Part shown: piece after piece, positions 1 through 7,364 of the stretch
Layout of the letters: every line of letters starts with the position of its first letter
How positions within the stretch are numbered: the first letter of the stretch is position 1
DNA from: Chloroflexota bacterium
GTDB taxonomy: Bacteria > Chloroflexota > Dehalococcoidia > Lucifugimonadales > Australimonadaceae
DNA length: 64,000 nucleotides
Assembly (NCBI GenBank): GCA_009838965.1
Contig: VXQP01000074.1
Span: forward strand, 1 to 64,000
Direction of reading: 5' to 3'
Program-made: the position numbers and the translations under genes
Notes under the pieces: generated by a model
What the model saw: the letters and a program-made list of their open reading frames with translations, nothing else
Told to the model about the DNA's origin: nothing
Databases searched by the model: none

Positions 1-194
1 CCCCAACCCCAACCCAGACCCCGCCGACGGCAACGCCAACTCCCACTCCGAGGCCCACGGCCACGCCGACGCCAACGGCGACCGCTACGCCGACGCCAAC
101 GGCAACCCACACTCCGACACCGACGCCAACGGCCACCGCGACGCCGGCGCCGACGGCCACTCCGACGCCAACGCCCACGGCTACTCCCGTTCCC
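1..194 (+). repeat. Low-complexity Thr-Pro codon repeat (coding)
   Basis: Short units such as ACGCCGACGCC and CCAACGGC recur, encoding an extended Thr-Pro-Ala stalk. A similar tract on the other strand lies at about 48770-49020. Confidence 0.8.
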
Positions 195-1112
195 ATGCTC
201 ACGCTGGAGGAGGCTGCGGCTCAGGCGAGCAGCGGGGTCGTCAAGCTCACGCTCGGCGAGACCATCTGGACGGGGACGGTCATCAGCGAGAGCGGTGAGA
301 TACTGACCGTATCCGGTCCGCTGGGGAACGCTCCGGAGGTGACCTTCACGCTGGCCGATGGCACCGAGGGCACCGCGTGGGTAACCGGCAGGAGTGACCA
401 GCAAGGACTGGCACTGCTTACGCCGCTCGGCGAGCCGCGCACCTACGATTTCGTGTCCCTCTCCGCTGACATTCCCGGCATCGGCGACCGTATGGTGCTG
501 GTGCAGTACGACCCGTTCAACGGACTGCTGGACCCGCGCCCGGTGACCGCCCGAGGGTTCATCTTTTCACAGCTCGGCTACGGCCTCATCCAACTGCACA
601 TCGGCGAGAGCTCAGCGTTCGACGGCGCGGCGCTGGTCAACGACGAGGCGAAGCTGCAGGGCGTACGGATGCCTGCGTCGTTGCTGACCCAGCGAGGGAT
701 CGGCGAGCCGAACGAGGCCTACGCCGCGACTGGCACCGACCTTGGAACCAGCATCATTCCGACACTGCGGGAAGGCTACACGCAGATCAGCCCGCCCGTG
801 CTGGACACCACCGGGCCGGTGGGCGCGCCGCCCCAGATCCCAATCGTGTTCCTCGGCGACGTCACCGTGGACGGCGAGCCGGCCCCCGTCGGCGTCCGGC
901 TGTACGCCAAGGTGATCAAGGAGGGACGTCCCACTCTCTGGTTCACCAGGGAGGTCACAACTGCGGGCGAGTACGACTTGCCGATATCCCTCAACGTCTC
1001 CACCTACCTCGGAGCGACCATCGAGTTCTGGATGAACGCGGAAGCCGCGCTCGTTACCGCCGAAGTTGTTCGTAGAAGCGACAACGTGCACTCGCTCAAC
1101 CTGACGTTCTAG
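3..1112 (+). CDS. Secreted trypsin-fold pseudo-protease with Thr-Pro stalk (5' partial)
   Basis: The reading frame is open from the window edge, so the start lies upstream. About 64 residues of Thr/Pro/Ala-rich linker run into a globular part near 195. That part resembles an HtrA/S1C trypsin-like domain: a GTVIS-ESGEILT strand pair, a GLALL segment and a GAALVN segment sit where the family has its His, Asp and Ser motifs. None of the three catalytic residues is present (TVSG for NAHV, GLALL for DLALL, FDGAALV for GNSGGPLV). The last 90 residues form a beta-rich domain (VTVDGEPAPVGV...) of a type that is common at the C-terminus of exported Chloroflexota proteins. It is probably surface-anchored and non-catalytic. 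The fold is an inference from motif spacing. Confidence 0.6.
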   Translation, partial: PTPTQTPPTATPTPTPRPTATPTPTATATPTPTATHTPTPTPTATATPAPTATPTPTPTATPVPMLTLEEAAAQASSGVVKLTLGETIWTGTVISESGEILTVSGPLGNAPEVTFTLADGTEGTAWVTGRSDQQGLALLTPLGEPRTYDFVSLSADIPGIGDRMVLVQYDPFNGLLDPRPVTARGFIFSQLGYGLIQLHIGESSAFDGAALVNDEAKLQGVRMPASLLTQRGIGEPNEAYAATGTDLGTSIIPTLREGYTQISPPVLDTTGPVGAPPQIPIVFLGDVTVDGEPAPVGVRLYAKVIKEGRPTLWFTREVTTAGEYDLPISLNVSTYLGATIEFWMNAEAALVTAEVVRRSDNVHSLNLTF

Positions 1113-1134
1113 CCCGCGCTCCAGCGCCCCGCTT

Positions 1135-2388
1135 TCAGCGTGCCGACGCCAGATCGGCCGCCTGCGCCATCAGCACTTCCCGCTGCTCGCTCGTCGCCAT
1201 GTCGCGGTACGTCACCGTGCCGTTCTCGAGTTCCGCGTCGCCCAGGATGAAGACCCCGCGCGCGCCGAGCGCCGACGCGTAGCGCAGCTGCGCCTTGAGG
1301 CTGCGCGGAGGCGCGACGACGACCGCTGTGTCCGAGGCGGCGCGGAGCGTCGCGGCGAGGCGGACCGCCTCCGCCTTGGCGCGCGGGCCGCGATAGGCCA
1401 TGACCAGTGGCGCTGAGGCCGTGTCGGGCGGCTCCGTCCCTTGGTCTCTCAGATTAAGGATGAGCCGTTCGATGCCGGCCGCGAAGCCGATCCCGGGCGT
1501 GGGGCGTCCGCCGAGCTGCTCGATGAGGCCGTCGTAGCGCCCGCCGGCACAGACCGCGCTCTGGGCTCCTTCACGCGACGGGTGCACCTCGAACACGGTG
1601 CGGGTGTAGTAGTCCAGCCCGCGCACGAGCGTGTGGTCGAGCCGGTACGCGATGCCGAGCGCGTCCAGGTACCCGAGCAACTCCTGCCAGTGCTCGCGCG
1701 CCTCGTCGCCGATGTAGTCGACGCTGCGCGGCGCCGAAGCCATGAACGACTCGCCCGCAAGCTCCTTGGAGTCGAGCAGCCGCAGGGGGTTGGTGTCGAG
1801 GCGGCGGCGGTCGTCCTTGCCCATGTGAGCGGCGTGCGGGCTGAAGTGCTCCCGGAGCGCCTCGACGTAGCGCGGCCTGTCGGCGGCGTCGCCGATGTTG
1901 TTGAGCACCAGCGTCATGCCGCCGAGCCCGAGCCGCTCCATGCTCTCCATCGCCAGCTGCAGCACCTCGAGGTCGACCGTCGCGTCCGGGTCGCCGATGG
2001 CCTCGATCCCGAACTGGTGGAACTGGCGGAAGCGTCCGGCCTGCGGGCGGTCGTACCGGAACATCGGGCAGAGGTAATAGAGCCGCACCGGCAGCGGCTG
2101 GTTGTGCAGGCCGTGCTCCAGGTACGCGCGGCAGACGGCGGCCGTCCCCTCGGGTCGGAGCGTGATCTCCTGCCCGCCCCGGTCCTCGAAGCTGTACATC
2201 TCCTTCTGGACGATGTCCGTCTCCTCGCCGACGGTGCGGGCGAACAGCGCCGTGTCCTCGAAGATGGGCGTGTCGATGCGCTCATAGCCGAACGCCCGGG
2301 CGGCCTCGGCGACCGTGCCGTATACGAACGACCAGTACCGCTGCTGCTCCGGCAGGATGTCGGCTGTTCCTCTGGGGGCCTGGTGCAT
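1135..2388 (-). CDS. hisS: Histidyl-tRNA synthetase
   Basis: This cytoplasmic class II synthetase charges tRNA-His with histidine using ATP. The 417 residues match the usual bacterial length. Visible motifs include the N-terminal PRGTADILPE, motif 2 (TLRPEGTAAVCRAY), the histidine-binding LVRGLDYYTRTVFEV, and motif 3 (PGIGFAAGIERL) before the anticodon-binding domain. The ATG at 2388 follows a GAGAGG Shine-Dalgarno and a good promoter. It is divergent from the stringent-response gene, so tRNA-charging and (p)ppGpp genes share one regulatory region. Confidence 0.97.
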   Translation of the reverse strand: MHQAPRGTADILPEQQRYWSFVYGTVAEAARAFGYERIDTPIFEDTALFARTVGEETDIVQKEMYSFEDRGGQEITLRPEGTAAVCRAYLEHGLHNQPLPVRLYYLCPMFRYDRPQAGRFRQFHQFGIEAIGDPDATVDLEVLQLAMESMERLGLGGMTLVLNNIGDAADRPRYVEALREHFSPHAAHMGKDDRRRLDTNPLRLLDSKELAGESFMASAPRSVDYIGDEAREHWQELLGYLDALGIAYRLDHTLVRGLDYYTRTVFEVHPSREGAQSAVCAGGRYDGLIEQLGGRPTPGIGFAAGIERLILNLRDQGTEPPDTASAPLVMAYRGPRAKAEAVRLAATLRAASDTAVVVAPPRSLKAQLRYASALGARGVFILGDAELENGTVTYRDMATSEQREVLMAQAADLASAR

Positions 2389-2418
2389 CGGACCTCTCGT
2401 TCAGATGGGGTGCGGTTC

Positions 2419-2446
2419 ATTATAGGCCCATGCATACAGGTCTCAA
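2419..2446 (-). promoter_or_regulatory. hisS promoter
   Basis: On the minus strand, TTGAGA (2446-2441) and TATAAT (2424-2419) are separated by 16 bases. The predicted start near 2412 gives a short leader containing GAGAGG before the ATG at 2388. Confidence 0.75.
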
Positions 2447-2463
2447 TTGGCGAAGGGAGCACG

Positions 2464-2469
2464 TATAAT
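2464..2469 (+). promoter_or_regulatory. -10 box of rel, implying a leaderless message
   Basis: A perfect TATAAT lies six bases before the GTG at 2476, so transcription would begin at or beside the start codon. No Shine-Dalgarno is possible. No good -35 is seen at 17 bases. Confidence 0.6.
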
Positions 2470-2475
2470 ACAGGC

Positions 2476-4755
2476 GTGCATAGCCTTCTCGACAAAGTGC
2501 GTGGCTACCTGCCCGGCGATCGAGCCGAGATGATCGGACGGGCGCTCGATTTCGCCGCCGCCGCGCACGAGGGGCAGAAGCGCAAGTCCGGCGAGGACTA
2601 CATCGAGCACCCCATCTCCGTCGCCGAGTACCTGGCCGACCTCAACCTCGACGCCCCGACCATAGCCGCGGCGCTCCTGCACGACGTCATCGAGGACTGC
2701 GACGTGACCGCCGACGACCTGCGGAAGGAGTTCGGCGAGGACGTGGCGAAACTGGCCGACGGCGTCACCAAGCTGACCCGCATGGACACCATCACCGGCG
2801 ACGCCATGCCGCTCGTCGCCCGGACCGACAGCGAGGCGGAGAGCCTGCGGAAGATGCTCGTCGCGATGGCCAACGACATCCGCGTCATCCTCATCAAACT
2901 GGCGGACCGGATGCACAACATGCGCACGCTCCACGCCCTGCCGCCGGACCGGCGCGTCGCCATCGCGCAGGAGACGCTGGACATCTACGCACCGCTCGCC
3001 CACCGGCTCGGCATGGGTGAGGTCAAGTGGCAGCTGGAGGACCTCGCCTTCCGCTACATCCAGCCGAACCAGTACCGGAGCATCTCCAGCCTGCTCTCCA
3101 CCAAGCGCACGGAGCGTGAGTCCTACATCAGGCAGGTGACCGACGTGCTGCGGGACGAACTCGCGAAGGCGGGCTTCGATGCCGAGGTGACGGGACGTCC
3201 CAAGCACATCTACAGCATCCACCGCAAGGCGCAGTCGTACGCCGCGCAGGGGAAGCAGATGAGCGAGATCTACGACCTCTTCGCGGTGCGCGTCCTCGTC
3301 CCCACGGTGCAGGACTGCTACGGCGTGCTCGGCCTCGTGCACTCGCTCTGGCGCCCCGTTCCCGGCCAGTTCGACGACTACATCGCCAGCCCCAAGGAGA
3401 ACATGTACCAGTCGCTGCACACGACGGTGCGCTCCATCGACGGCCTGCCGGTGGAGGTGCAGGTGCGCACACACGAGATGCACCGCATCTCCGAGTATGG
3501 CGTCGCGTCCCACTGGAGCTACAAGGAGGGCGGCGCGCGCAGCAGCCAGTTCGAGGAGCGGATGACGTGGCTGCGCCAGCTGCTGGAGTGGCAGCGCGAC
3601 GTGAGCATGACCGACGAGTTCCTCGAGAACGTCACCGGCGACCTCTTCCGCGACCAGGTGTTCGTCTACACCCCGAAGAACGAGGTCCGCGAGCTGCCGG
3701 CGGGCGCGACGCCCATCGACTTCGCCTACCGCATCCACACGCAGATCGGGCACAAGTGCATCGGCGCGAAGGTGAACGGGCGGCTCGTCGCCCTCAACAC
3801 GCCGCTGAAGAACGGCGACACCGTCGAGGTGCTGACCAGCAAGGTGGCGCGCGGACCGAGCCTGGACTGGCTGAACCCGCACCTGGACTACGTGAAGACG
3901 GCGAGCGCGCGGCAGGCCATACGCTCGTGGTTCCGGCACCAGGAGCGCGGTACGAACATCGAGCGGGGCCGCGCCATCCTGAAGAAGGAGCTGAAGCGCC
4001 TCTCCGCGCAGGTGGACGAGGCCGAGGTCGCCCGCTGGTTCCACTACGAGTCCACGGACGACCTGTACGCGGCGATCGGCTCCGGCCTCGTGACGATAGC
4101 GCAGATCGCCGGGCGGCTCTCCGCGGCGCAGGCAGCGGCGGAGCGCGCGCTGCCGCGGGAAGCGCCGGACACGCCCGAGGCGCCTGTGCTCGGCAGCGTC
4201 AGCGTCCTCGGCGTCGGCGACCTCCTCACCCGCATGGGCGAGTGCTGCAACCCGCTGCCGGGCGACGAGATCGAGGGCTTCATCACCCGCACGCGGGGCG
4301 TCACCGTCCACAAGGTGGACTGCCCCAACGTCCGCAGTGTGACGGAGACGGACCGCATCGTGCCAGTCACCTGGGGGCAGAGCCGCAACGTCTTCCCCGC
4401 CCGCATCGTCATCGAGTGCTTCGACCGCGTGGGGCTGCTGCACGACATCACCGGCGCGACGTCCGCCGAGCATGTGAACATCGCCGGTTCCACGACGGAG
4501 CCGACCGAGGGCGGTATGGTGGTCATCCACCTGAACACGCAGGTGACGAGCATCGAGCAGCTCTCGCGGCTCTTCACGCGGATCGAGGGCGTGCGCGGCG
4601 TGCGCAGCGTGAGCCGCACGGCGCACAAGCCGCCGCCCAGGTCCGCACCGCGCAACGGCGCCGCCGGGAAGAACGGCGCAGCCGCTCGCAACGGGGCCGC
4701 CGCACGCAGGGGCAAGGCCTCGGCACGCCGTGGCAGCCGCTCCTCGCGCAACTAG
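2476..4755 (+). CDS. rel: Bifunctional (p)ppGpp synthetase/hydrolase, RelA/SpoT family
   Basis: It makes (p)ppGpp from ATP and GDP/GTP and hydrolyses it in the stringent response. From GTG 2476 the protein has 759 residues. In order it has an HD hydrolase domain (HDVIED near residue 69, RMHNMRTL), a synthetase domain (RPKHIYSIHRK, YDLFAVRV, QSLHTTV), a TGS domain near residue 397 (VYTPKNEVRELPAGATPIDFAY), and a C-terminal ACT domain (FDRVGLLHDITG). An intact HDxxED motif argues for hydrolase activity. The frame is open far upstream, but homology begins with VHSLLDKV and the -10 box fixes the start. About 40 residues of Arg/Ala/Gly/Asn-rich basic tail follow the ACT domain. Confidence 0.95.
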   Translation: MHSLLDKVRGYLPGDRAEMIGRALDFAAAAHEGQKRKSGEDYIEHPISVAEYLADLNLDAPTIAAALLHDVIEDCDVTADDLRKEFGEDVAKLADGVTKLTRMDTITGDAMPLVARTDSEAESLRKMLVAMANDIRVILIKLADRMHNMRTLHALPPDRRVAIAQETLDIYAPLAHRLGMGEVKWQLEDLAFRYIQPNQYRSISSLLSTKRTERESYIRQVTDVLRDELAKAGFDAEVTGRPKHIYSIHRKAQSYAAQGKQMSEIYDLFAVRVLVPTVQDCYGVLGLVHSLWRPVPGQFDDYIASPKENMYQSLHTTVRSIDGLPVEVQVRTHEMHRISEYGVASHWSYKEGGARSSQFEERMTWLRQLLEWQRDVSMTDEFLENVTGDLFRDQVFVYTPKNEVRELPAGATPIDFAYRIHTQIGHKCIGAKVNGRLVALNTPLKNGDTVEVLTSKVARGPSLDWLNPHLDYVKTASARQAIRSWFRHQERGTNIERGRAILKKELKRLSAQVDEAEVARWFHYESTDDLYAAIGSGLVTIAQIAGRLSAAQAAAERALPREAPDTPEAPVLGSVSVLGVGDLLTRMGECCNPLPGDEIEGFITRTRGVTVHKVDCPNVRSVTETDRIVPVTWGQSRNVFPARIVIECFDRVGLLHDITGATSAEHVNIAGSTTEPTEGGMVVIHLNTQVTSIEQLSRLFTRIEGVRGVRSVSRTAHKPPPRSAPRNGAAGKNGAAARNGAAARRGKASARRGSRSSRN

Positions 4756-5135
4756 CGCCCCGTCGGATCCCTTCCCGCTCGACGGGGGAAGGTTAGGATG
4801 GGGGTGAAGACTCCCCTGCGCGGGCTGGTTTTTCACGCGACTGTCGGAAACTGAGGGTCCCGTACTGGAATTCACTCCTGAACGTGCCCTCCTCAGCCCG
4901 TCAATCGGCCTCCGCTGTCCCGCAGGCAATCCGGCAGAAACCGACAGCGATCCGACACTTTCCGACATATTCCGACACCCCTCTCGAAGAGATGCCCTAC
5001 CCAACCCGCAAACGAGCGCAGCCCAGCGTTACGCCGTCACAGGGACAGCGTATGCGGAGGCGGGGCAACCGCGTAAGAGGCGCGTGTCACATCTTGAGAA
5101 ACTGCGCTCACTCGTCGCAGTGCGTTAGTCCCGGA
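4756..5135. other. Intergenic region between convergent genes, with phased repeats
   Basis: No credible gene is seen; a 100-codon open frame here has Arg/Ser-rich shadow composition. Just after rel is an imperfect inverted element (CTTCCCGCTCGAC / GGGGGAAGG, about 4770-4808) resembling the intergenic repeats near 24635 and 27170. Phased repeats occupy 4931-4980. Confidence 0.5.
4931..4980 (+). repeat. 10-bp phased TCCGACA direct repeats
   Basis: Units start at 4941 (CCGACAGCGA), 4951 (TCCGACACTT), 4961 (TCCGACATAT) and 4971 (TCCGACACCC), preceded by a weaker CCGGCAGAAA at 4931. The period is exactly 10 bp, one helical turn. An inverted copy, TGTCGGA, lies at 4842-4848. Confidence 0.7.
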
Positions 5136-5984
5136 TCAATGGGATGGCCCGCTCTTACTCGCTTGGTCATTATGAGTGTCGAATAGGAATTGCACGAGAG
5201 TGGAAGCAGAACCAACGACCAATTGCGCATGGCGTGGTGAGAGAGTACGATTGCCTGTCCTCCCGTGGCCTGTGCCATACCAATTGCGCAAGTCATTGAC
5301 ACTGCTCGCGATAGAACCAAGATTACTCACAATTCGTCTAATGGTTTCAGCTCCTTGTCGTGAGTCAGGAATGTCGTCACGTGTCAATTTCAGTTCCTTG
5401 AGGGTGGCCTTAACTAGTTCACTCATATCAGTGTTCTCTCTAATTGCTATGCCCCTCTCGTCTAGAATCGTCTTACAGCAAGTTTCAATCAGTTCTTTGG
5501 CTGAGCCAATGGCCAGTTCGGGATCAGAGCTAACGGCACCCTCTATACGGCTGAGCTGGCGTTTGATGTCTGTTGCGTCTAGACGGTCAGCAGTTTCCGA
5601 AAGCTTCACCAAGTTTGGCCCCCCGGCGACTAATCTGTTCGCTATAGCCATACAATCATTTCGTAATTCTTCCTCTGGGTCTCGGGCGGAATCAATCAGT
5701 TCCAGTAGTACCCTCCCCACCAATCCATCAATTTCCACTTCCCAAAATGACCGAAGTCGGTTAGCTTTAGATGAACCACGTCTATCATACTTTTCTGCAT
5801 ATATCTCAACATCGAAATGATGGAAGAGAGACTCGAAAGAAGTATTGCTGAACCCAAGAACGTATCCGCCTTCCATGCAAAGCAATCGCTCTAGCTTGAC
5901 CTTTTCGCTCGGGGTAAGGGGGCTCACTTGATTGCTCCTGAGTTCTTCTTCAGCCCACTCGCTCAATCGATGTTGCTCTGACAA
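5136..5984 (-). CDS. Abortive-infection C-terminal (Abi_C) domain protein
   Basis: This is a putative phage-defence protein of 282 residues. The C-terminal half matches the Abi_C pattern: DPELAIGSAKELIETCCKTIL (about 153-173), then LRNWYGTGHGR and a closing helix (ARHAQLVVGSAS... VQFLFDT). The N-terminal half is helical and charged and I do not recognise it. The start appears to be TTG at 5984 with a weak purine-rich site. The gene is clearly AT-richer and uses different codons from its neighbours, suggesting horizontal acquisition. It stands alone, convergent with rel. The effector activity cannot be read from the sequence. Confidence 0.75.
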   Translation of the reverse strand: MSEQHRLSEWAEEELRSNQVSPLTPSEKVKLERLLCMEGGYVLGFSNTSFESLFHHFDVEIYAEKYDRRGSSKANRLRSFWEVEIDGLVGRVLLELIDSARDPEEELRNDCMAIANRLVAGGPNLVKLSETADRLDATDIKRQLSRIEGAVSSDPELAIGSAKELIETCCKTILDERGIAIRENTDMSELVKATLKELKLTRDDIPDSRQGAETIRRIVSNLGSIASSVNDLRNWYGTGHGRTGNRTLSPRHAQLVVGSASTLVQFLFDTHNDQASKSGPSH

Positions 5985-6038
5985 ACCCCTCTGTCCTTGT
6001 GGTCACTCCTCGAAGGCCAATTTAGCATCCCCCTACCC

Positions 6039-6860
6039 CTACCGGCCCTCCCTGCCGTACCCGGCGAGGCGCTCCTCCAGGCGGCGGAGCGTCTCCTGCG
6101 TCGTGCGCAGTTCCCGCAGCAGTTCCTCGCGCGAGGGCGGCGTCTCCAGCGTCATCAGCTGGTCGACCTTCGCCTTGTCCAGGTTGTTGATGACGACCGC
6201 GATGAAGAGGTTCGCCACCACGAACGTGCCGCCGACCACGAAGCTGAGAAAGTAGAGCCACGCGAGCCCGTGGTGCTCCATCGCCGCGTACATGATGTCC
6301 GTCCAGTCCTCCAGCGTGATGACCCGGAAGAGTGACAGCAGCGAGATGCCGAGGGTGCGCCAGTGGGTGGGGTCGGCCTCGTGGAAGAGGTGGTAGCCGA
6401 CAATGGCGTAGATGTACACGACGATGCTCATCAGCATCATGATGTTGGCGACGCTGGGGATGGAGCGCACCAGCGCGCCGACGATGAGCCGAAGCTCCTT
6501 GATCGCGGAGATGAGGCGCAGCACCCGCAGCAGGCGTCCGAGCCGGGCGACCATCGCGAACGAGCCGGTGGCGGGCACGAGCGCGAAGACGATGATGGCG
6601 AAGTCGAAGACGTTCCAGCCGTCGCGGAAGTAGCGCTGCGGGGTCGGAGCGAGCGCCAGCATCTTGAGCGCGGCCTCCACGATGAACACGCCGAGGATGA
6701 CCCGGTTGCCCATCGCGAGCGCGTCGCCATAGCGGTCGACGATGTCGGGCGAGGTGGCGAGTCCGAGCAGCGCGCCGCTCGCGAGGATGAGCGCGATGAT
6801 GGCGTACTCGAATATGCGCGCGCCAACGATGCGCTGCGCGATGTGGGCTGTGCGGTCCAT
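6039..6860 (-). CDS. Single-domain voltage-gated cation channel (NaChBac superfamily), likely Ca2+-permeable
   Basis: A six-helix ion-transport protein of 273 residues. S4 carries arginines at every third position (R106, R109, R112, R115). The pore filter is TLEDWTD (182-188), followed by S6 (GTFVVANLFIAVVINNL) and a C-terminal coiled coil (SREELLRELRTTQETLRRLEERL), which in this family holds the tetramer. Sodium channels such as NaChBac have TLESWAS, whereas added acidic residues in this loop confer Ca2+ selectivity in engineered NavAb. The start is ATG 6860, nine bases after GGAGG; a longer frame to 6947 lacks homology. Confidence 0.88.
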   Translation of the reverse strand: MDRTAHIAQRIVGARIFEYAIIALILASGALLGLATSPDIVDRYGDALAMGNRVILGVFIVEAALKMLALAPTPQRYFRDGWNVFDFAIIVFALVPATGSFAMVARLGRLLRVLRLISAIKELRLIVGALVRSIPSVANIMMLMSIVVYIYAIVGYHLFHEADPTHWRTLGISLLSLFRVITLEDWTDIMYAAMEHHGLAWLYFLSFVVGGTFVVANLFIAVVINNLDKAKVDQLMTLETPPSREELLRELRTTQETLRRLEERLAGYGREGR

Positions 6861-6953
6861 CGGTCTCGGCCTCCGTGCGAGAGTGCGTGGGGATGATAAC
6901 AAGGAGAGGGAACCAGACAGTGACACGCGGCGGTCGTTGGGCGCCACACCCGT

Positions 6954-6962
6954 TGCTATAAT
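6954..6962 (+). promoter_or_regulatory. Extended -10 promoter of the heptad-repeat gene
   Basis: TGC-TATAAT (6954-6962) is an extended -10 element. GGAGGA at 6973 then precedes the ATG at 6984. Confidence 0.6.
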
Positions 6963-6983
6963 CGCCGCGCACGGAGGAGTTGC

Positions 6984-7364
6984 ATGAGTTCACCGGAACG
7001 CATGGAGATGCACGCCAGGGCCATAGCCAACCTCGTTCAGGCGATGGACCGGATGGAGGCAGAGCAGCAGGTGCACGACAAGCGCCTGGAGGCGCACGGG
7101 GAGTTGATGCGCAGGCACGAGGAGTGGATGCAATCCCACAACGAGTGGATGCTGAGACATAACGAGTGGGTGCAAGAACACAACCAGTGGGTGCAGACGC
7201 ACAACGAGTGGATGCAGTCCCATGACGAGTGGATGCAGTCCCACGACGAGCGGGCACAGGACATCCAGACCGAGAGCCGGGAGAACCGGGCCCGCATCAG
7301 GGAAATCATCGCCGAGCTCACGAGTATCCAGGCCGACATCGCGCGGCTGGACGCGGCATCGTGA
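6984..7364 (+). CDS. Tryptophan-heptad coiled-coil protein
   Basis: A 126-residue soluble protein with no recognised family. Residues of about 40-92 are seven near-identical 7-residue units of the form (Q/R)(S/R/T)H(N/D/E)EW(M/V), for example QSHNEWM, LRHNEWV and QTHNEWM, placing Trp and Met/Val in the heptad core. Flanking segments (MDRMEAEQQVHDKRLEAHGEL and ENRARIREIIAELTSIQADIARL) are also predicted coiled coil, so it is probably a long parallel oligomer. GGAGGAGTTGC precedes the ATG. Its stop overlaps the next gene's GTG, so the two are translationally coupled; a scaffold or partner role for the oxidoreductase is only a guess. Confidence 0.8.
   Translation: MSSPERMEMHARAIANLVQAMDRMEAEQQVHDKRLEAHGELMRRHEEWMQSHNEWMLRHNEWVQEHNQWVQTHNEWMQSHDEWMQSHDERAQDIQTESRENRARIREIIAELTSIQADIARLDAAS

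Noticed and set aside
1441-2475. Long plus-strand open frame continuous with rel
   Set aside because: It is the antisense of hisS, with His/Arg/Val-rich shadow composition. Rel homology begins at GTG 2476 beside a TATAAT box.
4931-4980. CRISPR array or plasmid-type origin
   Set aside because: Units are only 10 bp with no spacers, and there are no cas, rep or dnaA-box features nearby.
2443-5004. 853-codon minus-strand open frame opposite rel
   Set aside because: It is a GC-rich antisense frame with low-complexity Arg/His/Val content and no motif, fully overlapping a certain gene.
4884-5186. 100-codon open frame between rel and the Abi gene
   Set aside because: It has no ribosome site, Arg/Ser/Pro-biased composition, and it covers the phased repeats.
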